Positions 7,472 through 14,956 of a DNA stretch of 27,973 nt are shown one piece after another (within the stretch, counting starts at the first letter, position 1; each line of letters starts with the position of its first letter). Both the position numbers and the translations under genes were made by a program. The notes under the pieces were generated by a model, which saw only the letters and a list, made by a program, of their open reading frames with translations, made no database searches and was not told where the DNA came from. Source of the stretch: CAWBRT01 sp049519595 (GTDB lineage Bacteria > Acidobacteriota > Terriglobia > Terriglobales > Acidobacteriaceae); contig JBEKQP010000045.1 in assembly GCA_049519595.1 (NCBI GenBank), forward strand, positions 1-27,973. The letters are read 5' to 3'.

Positions 7472-7933
7472 ATGTCATTTGTTTTGAAGACTACGGCATT
7501 TGCGGACAACCACGGGATTCCCAAGCAGTACACATGCGATGGGGCTGACGTTTCGCCCGCATTGAAGTGGAGTGACGCTCCAATCGAGACGCAGTCGTTT
7601 GCACTTATCGCGGATGATCCTGATGCACCCGTGGGTACATGGACCCACTGGATCATCTGGAACATCCCAGCGAAGGCTACAGCATTGCCGGAGGGCGTGT
7701 CGAAGGTAGAAGAATCTGGTGATGGCGCACGTCAAGGCAAGAACGACTTCCAACGCATCGGTTACGGTGGCCCATGTCCCCCTGCGGGCAAGCCACATCG
7801 CTACTTCTTTAAGTTGTATGCTCTCGATGTCAAACTCGACATAAAGGCGGGGGCAAGCAGGAAAGAACTGGAACGCGCCATGAAGGGGCACGTGTTGTCA
7901 CAGACAGAATTGATGGGCAAGTACGGGCGCTAA
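7472..7933 (+). CDS. YbhB/YbcL-family PEBP (Raf kinase inhibitor-like) protein
   Basis: A phosphatidylethanolamine-binding-protein fold of 153 residues. Visible family blocks: YTCDGADVSPALKW, FALIADDPDAPVGTWTHWIIWNIP (the DPDAP anion-binding loop and the following His), and YGGPCPPAGKPHRYFFKLYALD (the second ligand-pocket block). The start at 7472 has a strong AGGGAGG eight bases upstream and fits cytoplasmic YbhB. The frame is also open from 7307 or 7325 and would add a segment resembling a signal peptide (PLILTSVVLLFSFTCAW), as in periplasmic YbcL, but without a good ribosome site. The function of bacterial PEBPs is poorly defined. Confidence 0.92.
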   Translation: MSFVLKTTAFADNHGIPKQYTCDGADVSPALKWSDAPIETQSFALIADDPDAPVGTWTHWIIWNIPAKATALPEGVSKVEESGDGARQGKNDFQRIGYGGPCPPAGKPHRYFFKLYALDVKLDIKAGASRKELERAMKGHVLSQTELMGKYGR

Positions 7934-8032
7934 CGCTTCCGCCATTTGCTCGTGCGATTCGACTGCATGCAGCGAAACAGGTCCGTGGCAACATGAAGTG
8001 TCGGCGCCTAAAAAAGAGGCTATATAACAATT

Positions 8033-8401
8033 ATGACAACTCTCGAATGGATAAACTCCAACATCGATTACGGCCGCAACCTGATTCGTTCTGGTTTGGA
8101 GGGTGCGCTCACATACGCCCCAGTGACTTCAGCCCTGATTGATTCGGTTCGCGACTCATGGATGCCCACTGTGATCGGCGCTTACGTCGGTGCGCTAGGC
8201 GCATCCCTTGGGCACAGGCGCAAGCCTCACTATGGCGCGGTACTGGGGGCAGGCTTGCTTGGAGCGGCAATTGGCTTCACTACGGGAATGGCTTGGGGCA
8301 CCCGGCATTTGACCGGAGAAATGGCTCGGGGTGCGAAGAAGAATATCGACACCGCGCGGGATGCGCACTGGCTGGAGAAGAACCCGATCGACTATGCGTA
8401 A
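8033..8401 (+). CDS. Small glycine-rich membrane protein, unknown function
   Basis: A 122-residue protein I cannot assign to a family. Its middle holds two hydrophobic, glycine/alanine-rich helices (about 44-60, TVIGAYVGALGASLG, and 67-86, YGAVLGAGLLGAAIGF). These have the small-xxx-small spacing of glycine-zipper helix pairs, separated by a short basic loop (HRRKPH). The N-terminus is amphipathic and lacks a signal peptide; the C-terminus is charged. An AAGAGG lies about 14 bases before the ATG. It stands alone between the PEBP and YbaK genes. The frame and composition look real, but the function is unknown. Confidence 0.7.
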   Translation: MTTLEWINSNIDYGRNLIRSGLEGALTYAPVTSALIDSVRDSWMPTVIGAYVGALGASLGHRRKPHYGAVLGAGLLGAAIGFTTGMAWGTRHLTGEMARGAKKNIDTARDAHWLEKNPIDYA

Positions 8402-8448
8402 TCGAGTGCGGATTGTGAATTTCTTGGGGTGACAGCTTTGGCTCGGTT

Positions 8449-8934
8449 ATGACCACTGACCTACGCACCCGCATCCTCGCCCTTCTGGAGGGCTCCGGCA
8501 TTCAGTTTGATCACATTGAGCACGAGCACGTCCATACCAGCCAAGAAGCCGCACGCGCTCGGGGTACCAACATCGAAGATGCAGCGAAGGCGTTGGTATT
8601 TGAGACCGGGTCTGGAAAGCTTGTTGAGTGCGTTGTCTCAGGTCACCGCAGGGTTGATGTGAAGAAATTGAAGACTCTCCTCGGCGAAAAGGATGTCGCC
8701 CTTGCCAATCCGGAGCGCGTTCTTCACGTTACGGGGTGTACGGTTGGCAGTGTGCCGCCTTTTGGCAATTTGTTTTCTCCGCCGCTACCGATGTATGTGG
8801 ATCAGGAAGTGCTCACAAGGGAACGCATTGTCTTTAGCGCGGGGTCGCACTATCACAGCATACGCATGCGCCCGGAGGACTGGGTCAAGTTAGTGAGCCC
8901 TGTGGCTACGGACTTGCGGATGAAAGGACAGTAG
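8449..8934 (+). CDS. YbaK/EbsC-family aminoacyl-tRNA deacylase domain protein
   Basis: A 161-residue single-domain member of the YbaK/ProX superfamily of trans-editing enzymes, which hydrolyse mischarged aminoacyl-tRNA (for example Cys- or Ala-tRNA(Pro)). Family features: the N-terminal helix block with HVHTSQEAARARG, the AKALVFETGSGKLVECVVSG strand with its conserved lysine, and the loop GCTVGSVPPFGN that closes the pocket, followed by FSAGSHYHSIRM. There is no tRNA synthetase domain, so it is a free-standing enzyme. The specific mischarged tRNA cannot be inferred. Confidence 0.9.
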   Translation: MTTDLRTRILALLEGSGIQFDHIEHEHVHTSQEAARARGTNIEDAAKALVFETGSGKLVECVVSGHRRVDVKKLKTLLGEKDVALANPERVLHVTGCTVGSVPPFGNLFSPPLPMYVDQEVLTRERIVFSAGSHYHSIRMRPEDWVKLVSPVATDLRMKGQ

Positions 8935-9075
8935 GCTCTGGCAGGAAAACCGAGAGAACCTGTTCGATGCGACACATCCATCTAAAACAAAACGTACTTC
9001 ATTAAGAATGAAAGCGTCGTTGACCTCACGTCGGGTTCTTACATATGTGCAGGTGAGCTGATGGAGTGACGAATC

Positions 9076-9133
9076 ATGGGAGCGCGTTCCCGTCCCAGAG
9101 CACTGCGCTCCGAGGCGACTATCCCGCTCCCAT
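9076..9133. other. Inverted repeat in the convergent YbaK/transporter gap
   Basis: ATGGGAGCG (9076-9084) and CGCTCCCAT (9125-9133) form a perfect 9-bp stem. The 40-nt interior includes a second short stem GAGC/GCTC. The structure sits between two convergent genes in a 289-bp gap with no coding frame I support. It could be a bidirectional transcription stop or a small structured RNA, but there is no T-run. Confidence 0.3.
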
Positions 9134-9223
9134 ACGCGCTAAGCACGATCCATGCACACGGTTGCAAAGGACTCCCCGGACTCTGGCGCGACACGACTTG
9201 CGGTTTCAAAACCCGAACGCCAC

Positions 9224-10690
9224 CTATTTGATCATCATCGGAACACCGGCGGGCATCCCAGCCATTACCATCCCAATATCTATAACAGCCGCGCTGACCA
9301 AGGTGACCAGGATTCCAATCTTTGCTAGGTCCTTGAAGCTAAAGTAACCGTATGCGAACGGCAGCACCAGACTGGGTGTCTGGGTCACCAAAATAAAGTG
9401 AATAGAAGAAGCAAATCCGGCGGTCAGCGTCAGAGAGAGCACCGGTAATCCATGTTGCTGTGCGTAAGCGATGATAAATGGGACGTTAACGGAGGCTGTG
9501 GTTCCAAAGCTGGAAAAACCTAGCGAATCCACAGCCATCAACAGTGTCACTGCTAGAGGTTGGAGGTAAACCGGCAGCAAGGCCATCGGATGTAGGACTC
9601 GCTGCACAGCCCAGGAGGCCAACCCACTCTTGGAAGCAGCGATTCCCACAATAAAGCCACCCACCACCAACATCACCCCACCCCACTCGATGCCCCGATT
9701 GAGGTCGCGCCAGTTGTCGAATACGCCCACCCGTGGGAGGGTAATCCCGCCCAGGATCAGCAGTGAAACCAAGGCGATTGGAAACTTTGTCAGGTCACTG
9801 CTCAACCACAACACAATGGCGGCCAGGAAAACGATAGTGGTGGTCTTTTCTTTGACGGTCCACGGCCCCAGCGCCTTTGATTCGCGTTGCAGGACGTCCC
9901 GGCCGTAAGGCAGGTGCTTGATTTCCGGCGGAAATAACCGCAGGATCAGCCACCAGGTAATAGCGGTGATGACCACGCTAATGGGAGTAGCGATGATGGT
10001 CCAATAGAAGAAGCTGACGTTCATGTTGGCATTTTTGTTCAGGAAGGCCAAGGTAATGATGTTGGAGCTAACCCCGGCAGGGGTGCATATTCCCCCGAGA
10101 ACGGCGCCAAATATGATCGCCATCATCAATGCTCGGCCGAAGTTGCTGCTTCCCGGTTTGGCGTCGACAGTCTTCAGTAGGCCAAGCACGAGGGGAAGCA
10201 TCATTGCCACCACGGCTATATCATCGATAAACATGGAAATGACAAAAGATATCCACAGGTAGCCACCCACTATCATGGCCGTGTTGGTGCCGATGACGGC
10301 TAGAAGATAATAGCTAATCCGCTTGCCCAATCCGGAAGCAGAAAGGGCGACTGCGAGCCCCAATACGCCGACCATAAACGGAATCAAAGGATTGCCAAAC
10401 GATTCCCTGAGCGCGTCGTCCAGAGGTATGATTCTCAGGGCGTGCACCATCACGGGAACCATAAGGGCCGTGATGGGAACGGGTAGAGTTTCCGTTACCC
10501 ACCACAAGACGGTGGTGACTATTACCGCCATAGCCCTCACTGCCTCAGGCCTCATTCCGGCGGCTGGAGGAAGGAAGATGGATCCCATGAGGATCGCCAA
10601 GCCTACGACAAAGTACACCAACTTGTAGGATTTGCCCGTTCTCCCGGCTGGCGAGGTGTCGGCTGCAGTCGCCTGTCTAGTTGCCGCCAT
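9224..10690 (-). CDS. SLC13/DASS-family anion transporter
   Basis: A polytopic inner-membrane carrier of 488 residues with about eleven to twelve hydrophobic segments. It belongs to the divalent anion:sodium symporter (DASS/SLC13, CitT/SdcS-like) family, which imports dicarboxylates, citrate or sulfate. Supporting blocks: WWVTETLPVPITALM near the first helices, ICTPAGVSSNIITLAF in the first hairpin region, and SFGTTASVNVPFIIAYA with VTQTPSLVLPFAYGY in the second. The sodium-site SNT motifs are not canonical, so coupling ion and substrate are uncertain. The start at 10690 (MAATRQATA) has AAAGGA upstream; the frame is open to 10753. The tcuAB genes at 24.4-27.0 kb would need a tricarboxylate importer, and this is one candidate, though distant. 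Confidence 0.88.
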   Translation of the reverse strand: MAATRQATAADTSPAGRTGKSYKLVYFVVGLAILMGSIFLPPAAGMRPEAVRAMAVIVTTVLWWVTETLPVPITALMVPVMVHALRIIPLDDALRESFGNPLIPFMVGVLGLAVALSASGLGKRISYYLLAVIGTNTAMIVGGYLWISFVISMFIDDIAVVAMMLPLVLGLLKTVDAKPGSSNFGRALMMAIIFGAVLGGICTPAGVSSNIITLAFLNKNANMNVSFFYWTIIATPISVVITAITWWLILRLFPPEIKHLPYGRDVLQRESKALGPWTVKEKTTTIVFLAAIVLWLSSDLTKFPIALVSLLILGGITLPRVGVFDNWRDLNRGIEWGGVMLVVGGFIVGIAASKSGLASWAVQRVLHPMALLPVYLQPLAVTLLMAVDSLGFSSFGTTASVNVPFIIAYAQQHGLPVLSLTLTAGFASSIHFILVTQTPSLVLPFAYGYFSFKDLAKIGILVTLVSAAVIDIGMVMAGMPAGVPMMIK

Positions 10691-11063
10691 ATGCTGGTTG
10701 TCCTTTGCTCGAATCTCCCATGTTCCCCGTTCGGCGAGTTCGGAACACGCCATTTTTGTGGAATCAGCACTGCCGGATTAACCTTGAGGCATGGCCTCAG
10801 CCTCTCTATCTACGGTAGACGCGCTAAGCGAGGCAACGTAGTACTTTCTAGTCTTCTCGTGAACACCCTCTCAAGCTCTCTCAGTTGTAGCCGCCGTGCC
10901 TTGAGGAGCTGGTACGGAACAGTTCTCAAAATACACAGGGATCCCGGTAGTCCGTGTCTGCTTTTACTCATGCTTTACAAATGTTTGGCGCCGGTCAGCG
11001 GGCGCTCGGTGGCTTGTAATAATCATAATAAGGAATGGTAATCAAGGGCACGAGAAAACGAAG
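10691..11063. other. Intergenic region upstream of the SLC13 gene
   Basis: No supported gene. It contains a short perfect inverted repeat TGAGGC-ATG-GCCTCA at 10785-10799, 95-109 bp upstream of the transporter start, which could be an operator. The plus-strand frame 10691-11041 has no ribosome site or family resemblance. Confidence 0.45.
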
Positions 11064-11510
11064 CTACTTCTTCGCCCTTGGTTCTGCTAAGAGATTCTTC
11101 TCCGACAGAAACTCGGCCAGCAGGTTGCCAGTAGCAATAATGATCTTTCCGCAATTGCTCTTTTGTTCCGGTGATTGATATTCGTAGATTTGTAATGCTT
11201 TGCAGGAGTTGTCACCAAACCGGGCGACGAAACGTTCGCCAAACTCGCGTGCATAGGTGTACGCGGGTTCGCGGTTCCCCTCCGGGCCGCTTCGCCCGGT
11301 TAGCAGGCTGAGCACCATAATTGATCCTGAGAAGGCACCGCAAAAGCCCGATTTCCCAGCTCCGCCGCCGCCAAAACAGGTTGCGATTCGCATGGCCTCG
11401 TCACTCAGAGTAAAGGAAAGCTGGTTGCGAAACGCGTGTAGCACCGCTTCCGCGCAATTGCAGCCCTGCTTGTAGAACTCACCAGCCGCTGAGCGATCTT
11501 CTTGCTCCAT
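11064..11510 (-). CDS. C_GCAxxG_C_C family protein
   Basis: A 148-residue soluble protein of the C_GCAxxG_C_C family (putative redox-active or Fe-S/cofactor-binding, often near redox genes). The cysteine pattern is visible: Cys17 and Cys19 (QGCNCAEAVL), Cys45, Cys57 in GFCGAFSGSIMVL (the CGAxxG core), Cys103 and Cys120. A glycine run (ATCFGGGGAGKSG) precedes the core, as in relatives. ATG 11510 is taken as start; GTG codons at 11519 and 11516 are possible with GGGAG upstream. The split-Soret cytochrome at 16432 shares the same fold signature, so the window holds two members. The biochemical role is not established. Confidence 0.87.
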   Translation of the reverse strand: MEQEDRSAAGEFYKQGCNCAEAVLHAFRNQLSFTLSDEAMRIATCFGGGGAGKSGFCGAFSGSIMVLSLLTGRSGPEGNREPAYTYAREFGERFVARFGDNSCKALQIYEYQSPEQKSNCGKIIIATGNLLAEFLSEKNLLAEPRAKK

Positions 11511-11871
11511 ATCCACCACCGTTCACACTCCCGATTGATCTGTTTCTAACCGCATCCGGCTTCCGCACCGCGTTCACCTCTGCATGCGAAACACCATCTT
11601 TCTACCAGCAGCCTGGCTCGGCAGAAGATGTATTGAGCGGCAACCTGTTTCTGAGGTCATTCCACCAGAGGACCTAGTCCTACGGCTTCTATATGTCATA
11701 TACACGTAAAGAGATTGCGCAATGATATCCGCTAGATTCTTGGCGTCGATGTGTCATTGGTCACAGTGAGGTGTGAGTTCATAAGCCACGGCGCCGAGGA
11801 GACGGGAACGGAAAACCAGCACAGTGCGGAAGGCTCCGCGTGCTTAAGCTTGGTTGCACCTTGGTACGCCT
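11511..11871. other. Intergenic region with palindrome TATATG-T-CATATA
   Basis: No supported gene in 361 bp. A perfect 6+6 inverted repeat TATATG-T-CATATA lies at 11690-11702 and GGAC-CTA-GTCC at 11670-11680. Both lie 160-190 bp upstream of the C_GCAxxG_C_C gene and could be regulator sites. The plus-strand frame 11751-11975 is not convincing. Confidence 0.4.
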
Positions 11872-12903
11872 TCAATGCAACGACGGCAATCTCACAATGT
11901 CCCGCGCAAAAGCCAATGCTGCGTTGTGATCTGTTCTTAACGTGGCTTGTCCGCCCGCTTCAGAAAGTGGGTTAGAGGGTCGCATAGTGATTCCGACTGC
12001 CATCTTCAGGCACACAACAAGTGCCAAAACGCCGAGCACGATCAGCAGTTGCTCGCCCCGCAAACGCCGGCTTAGACGAGCGCCAAGCTGAGCGCCGATG
12101 GTCGACCCGGCGGCTATCACCAGAGCCAGCACCACATCGACGCTGTGATTACTGGCGGACTGCATGATGGTGGCTCCCATGCAGGTGAAAAGAACTTGAA
12201 ATAGAGATGTCCCCACCGCTACGTGCGCCGGCATGCGCAGCAGATAAACCATGACTGGCACCATCATGAATCCCCCACCTACACCCATGAAGGCGGTCAT
12301 GATTCCGACCACGGAACAAAGCGCGAACGGCAGCAGTATGGAGTGGCGCACGCCGGACCTTGCGAACTCTGACTGAAAAGGCAGCCCCGCCAAGAAGGTC
12401 GTGAACACATTCGACTTGGCTGGGCGCACCCTCGGCGTTAATACCCCACGGCGTAGCTTCCCGATGCTGTTATAGACCATGAAGCCGCCGATACCACCCA
12501 AAATTACGACGTACATCACGCTGATCAGCAGGTCCACGTATCCTCGAGCTCCCATCATCTTCACTGCCCGTACGCCTAGCGCGGAACCGAACAGTCCGCC
12601 AAGCAGGCAATAGGCACCCATTTTGAAGTCAACGTTCCTTAGCCGAAAATGGGCAGCTACTCCCGAAGCCGAAGTGGCAACGATTGCATTTGTATCGGAG
12701 GCAGCGGCAACGATCGGCGGGATGCCGATCATCATGAGTATTGGAGTGGTCAGGAAGCCGCCGCCGACGCCGAGGAGCCCGGATAAGAAACCGATCACCA
12801 TGCCTACCGCGACCAGCAGGCTAATGTTGATCGAGATCCCCGCCACCGGTAGGAAAACAGGCAGAGCCAACGAGACTGCGGCGACAATAACCAACTTGGC
12901 CAT
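11872..12903 (-). CDS. TauE/SafE-family membrane permease
   Basis: An integral membrane protein of 343 residues in the TauE/SafE (sulfite/organosulfonate exporter, also UPF0721) family. The diagnostic duplicated motif is present in both halves: GFLSGLLGVGGGFLTTPILM (about 38-57) and TAFMGVGGGFMMVPVMVYLL (about 204-223). The polar C-terminus after about residue 310 is longer and variable. Members export sulfite, sulfoacetate or related anions, or import sulfur compounds; the substrate is unknown here. It is divergent from the ECF sigma gene and upstream of the C_GCAxxG_C_C gene on the same strand, with a 361-bp gap, so co-transcription is uncertain. Confidence 0.93.
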   Translation of the reverse strand: MAKLVIVAAVSLALPVFLPVAGISINISLLVAVGMVIGFLSGLLGVGGGFLTTPILMMIGIPPIVAAASDTNAIVATSASGVAAHFRLRNVDFKMGAYCLLGGLFGSALGVRAVKMMGARGYVDLLISVMYVVILGGIGGFMVYNSIGKLRRGVLTPRVRPAKSNVFTTFLAGLPFQSEFARSGVRHSILLPFALCSVVGIMTAFMGVGGGFMMVPVMVYLLRMPAHVAVGTSLFQVLFTCMGATIMQSASNHSVDVVLALVIAAGSTIGAQLGARLSRRLRGEQLLIVLGVLALVVCLKMAVGITMRPSNPLSEAGGQATLRTDHNAALAFARDIVRLPSLH

Positions 12904-13118
12904 AGAAGACCCGATGGCTGATACTACCGGTCCCTAGCGAGATTAGGGCCTTCGATGAGCGGAAAGCACCTTCATCAAAATGCGATACATAAGTAATAAG
13001 TTCTGTGTTTGTGGTCACGCCGTGGGTGTGCGCGCCGATTATTTGCCGTTGCGTTTCACAACAGCGGGGTAGGCAAATCGCGGGCTGCCCTATTTCCCGC
13101 GAAAACCAGATAAACTTT

Positions 13119-13145
13119 TGAACCGAAATAAATAGGCGATCGATG
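13119..13145 (+). promoter_or_regulatory. Candidate ECF-sigma promoter
   Basis: TGAACC at 13119-13124 is followed by a 16-nt spacer and CGATG at 13141-13145, about 40 bp before the ECF sigma ATG. Many ECF promoters have a GAAC -35 core and a CGT/CGA -10 at this spacing and are autoregulated. This is a pattern match only. Confidence 0.28.
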
Positions 13146-13185
13146 TAAACCTCAGGGGCGAGCACTCGTCTGTATCGGTAAGGCC

Positions 13186-13770
13186 ATGGAGCAGCTTACA
13201 GCAACGGCAATGGAAAATCCGCAAGAGGTTACTGGTTGCACTGCTGCGGGGATTGAAGACTTTGACGCGCTCGTATTGGCCGAGCAGCGGCGCATCTACC
13301 GTGTTTTGCTAGCGATGCTCCGCGACCCCGAGGCGGCTGACAACCTCACGCAAGAATGCTTTCTGAAGGCTTATGAGCACCGAAAGCAGTTCCGTGGCGA
13401 ATGCAGTACGCGGACGTGGCTGATACGGATCGCCGTCAATCTTGCTCGGGATCACGTGAAGAGCCGACGCTGGCAGTTCTGGCGCAAGCTCTTCAGCGAA
13501 CCCGCAGGTACGATGGAACTGATTGAGCCGGCTGATCCGCACGCATCTCCGGAGCGTAGTTTGTTGGCCCGCGAGCAACTCGCTCACGTCTCGGCGATGG
13601 TTAACGATCTGCCGAACCAACAGCGCGCCGTGTTTGTCTTGCGGTTCCTGGAAGAGATGAGCATTGAAGAAATTGCGCAGGTCACGTCTCTGCGGCCCGG
13701 GACGATAAAAACGCACCTGTTTCGCGCAGTCAGCGCGGTCAGAGGGCACCTCAAGGAACGGAACCGATGA
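13186..13770 (+). CDS. ECF-type RNA polymerase sigma factor
   Basis: A 194-residue group IV sigma-70 factor. Region 2 spans about 26-95 (RIYRVLLAMLRDPEAADNLTQ, with the core-binding and -10 recognition helices through TWLIRIAVNLARDHVKSR). Region 4 spans about 132-187 (LPNQQRAVFVLRFLEEMSIEE, then the HTH LRPGTIKTHLFRAVSAVR). It redirects RNA polymerase to stress genes when released from its anti-sigma factor. Its stop overlaps the start of the next gene by ATGA, so the two are translationally coupled. A TAAGG precedes the ATG. The downstream periplasmic sensor-like gene suggests envelope or metal stress as the signal. Confidence 0.96.
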   Translation: MEQLTATAMENPQEVTGCTAAGIEDFDALVLAEQRRIYRVLLAMLRDPEAADNLTQECFLKAYEHRKQFRGECSTRTWLIRIAVNLARDHVKSRRWQFWRKLFSEPAGTMELIEPADPHASPERSLLAREQLAHVSAMVNDLPNQQRAVFVLRFLEEMSIEEIAQVTSLRPGTIKTHLFRAVSAVRGHLKERNR

Positions 13771-14240
13771 ACGCTCATTTGAACGAACAGCAATTCGGAG
13801 AATTAATGCTCGGTATTGGGAATGCTGAGATCGCCAGGCATGCCGAAGCGTGTGATGTGTGCCGTGTTGAAGCGGAAGGCGTTCTCGCTGCGATTTCAGG
13901 TTGTCGGGAATTGGCCGCGCAAGCCGCGGAACGTGATGAGATATTTTGGGCCCGGCAAAGACTCGCGATCCGACAGCGCCTTGCGCGCAATCATTTTGCA
14001 CCGCACCTTCGCTGGGTTGCGATGGCTGCCATGGTTCTGGTGGTCGTGGCGGCATTTCTGCTGACACGGCCGCAACCTGCACAGCGGGCAAACTATGATG
14101 CGGCTGACGAGGTTCTCTTACAGCAAGTGCAGAGTGATCTTGGGCGTGATTATCCGGCCGCGCTGGCGCCCGCCGTGCTAATAGACGAGGAGCGTAACTC
14201 GGTACTCTCAGCCGGCGCCAAACAAAGTTCTAATCAATGA
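13767..14240 (+). CDS. Zinc-finger-type anti-sigma factor, single-pass membrane protein
   Basis: A 157-residue partner of the preceding sigma factor. The cytoplasmic N-terminus carries an HxxxCxxC (ZAS-like) motif with His25, Cys29 and Cys32 (ARHAEACDVC). One transmembrane helix follows at about 82-100 (RWVAMAAMVLVVVAAFLLT), then a periplasmic tail of about 55 residues. The architecture matches membrane anti-sigma factors that sequester ECF sigma factors. It overlaps the sigma gene by four bases, and the next gene starts 18 bases after its stop. The assignment rests on topology, motif and position, since sequence conservation in this class is low. Confidence 0.82.
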   Translation: MNAHLNEQQFGELMLGIGNAEIARHAEACDVCRVEAEGVLAAISGCRELAAQAAERDEIFWARQRLAIRQRLARNHFAPHLRWVAMAAMVLVVVAAFLLTRPQPAQRANYDAADEVLLQQVQSDLGRDYPAALAPAVLIDEERNSVLSAGAKQSSNQ

Positions 14241-14258
14241 TTGAAGGGAGCAATTGCA

Positions 14259-14825
14259 ATGAAGAAGCACGTAGCACTGATCGGGGTAATCCTGCTGGCC
14301 TTTGCCTGCATCGCGGTCGCACAAGGCGGCCCTGGCTCGGGAATGGGTCACGGTCCGCAGATGGGAATGCCCTGCCCAATGGAGGGCGGTGGCCCGGGAA
14401 TGGGGCACGGCATGGGCCCTGGAATGGGCCATGGCGGAATGGGAATGGGGATGGGCGGCAAGTGGTGGAAGAACTCTGAACTAGTCAAAAAACTTGGCCT
14501 CAGCGAGTCGCAAGTACAGCAGATTGAGAAGGCTTTTCAGGATCATCGCATGGAGTTGATCGACCTGCGTGCCGCGCTTGAAAAGCAAGAACTCACCATG
14601 CAACCGCTGGTGGATGCGGAGCGTCCGGACGAGGCAAAGGTGACCGCGCAGATTGACAAGGTAGCTCAGGCACGTGCCGATCTGGAAAAGTCAAACGCTA
14701 AAATGTTATTGGCGATTCGGCGGATTCTCACGATTGAGCAATGGAAGCAACTGCAAGCACAGGGTATGGGACCGATGCACGGTCCGCACATGATGGGTAC
14801 CAAAGCCGGCGGCTCGAAGCAGTAG
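14259..14825 (+). CDS. Spy/CnrX-like periplasmic Met/Gly/His-rich protein
   Basis: A 188-residue exported protein. The signal peptide is residues 1-21 (KKHVALIGVILLAFACIAVA, cleavage before Gln22). A low-complexity stretch at about 23-67 follows, built from GMGHG-like units rich in Met and His and suited to Cu(I)/Ag(I) or other soft metals. Residues 70-165 are a helical domain with ELVKKLGLSESQVQQIEKAF and ILTIEQWKQLQ, as in the Spy/CpxP/ZraP/CnrX group of periplasmic chaperones and metal sensors. The end is again Met/His-rich (GPMHGPHMMG). GGGAG lies upstream of the ATG. Next to a sigma/anti-sigma pair it resembles the Cnr metal-sensing logic (CnrX-CnrY-CnrH), but direct sensing is inferred. 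Confidence 0.85.
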   Translation: MKKHVALIGVILLAFACIAVAQGGPGSGMGHGPQMGMPCPMEGGGPGMGHGMGPGMGHGGMGMGMGGKWWKNSELVKKLGLSESQVQQIEKAFQDHRMELIDLRAALEKQELTMQPLVDAERPDEAKVTAQIDKVAQARADLEKSNAKMLLAIRRILTIEQWKQLQAQGMGPMHGPHMMGTKAGGSKQ

Positions 14826-14847
14826 GGAGCGACCGAATTCTTCAGGC

Positions 14848-14895
14848 TTGTCATGCAGAATCGTCTAGCCGTGCTGCGCCGATTCTGCATGACAA
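14848..14895. repeat. Perfect 16-bp inverted repeat (REP-like hairpin)
   Basis: TTGTCATGCAGAATCG (14848-14863) and CGATTCTGCATGACAA (14880-14895) are exact reverse complements around a 16-nt loop. It lies between the Spy-like and methyltransferase genes. No T-run follows, so it is not a standard terminator. Its TGTCATnC(T/A)GA core resembles dispersed palindromic repeats seen in acidobacterial genomes (from memory). It may attenuate transcription or stabilise mRNA between the two genes. Confidence 0.75.
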
Positions 14896-14956
14896 TGAGG
14901 ATCTCCACGCGTTTGCCGGTGTGACGCGTCGACTAGTCCGCGGCAGAGGTGCTCCA

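Noticed and set aside
10691..11041. 116-residue plus-strand frame in the gap upstream of the SLC13 gene
   Set aside because: No ribosome site, unusual composition, no recognisable family; treated as non-coding.
13309..14091. 260-residue minus-strand open frame
   Set aside because: Antisense to the sigma and anti-sigma genes, which carry clear domain evidence.
14848..14895. Intrinsic terminator
   Set aside because: The stem is long but no T-run follows on either side, so it is reported as a repeat/hairpin instead.
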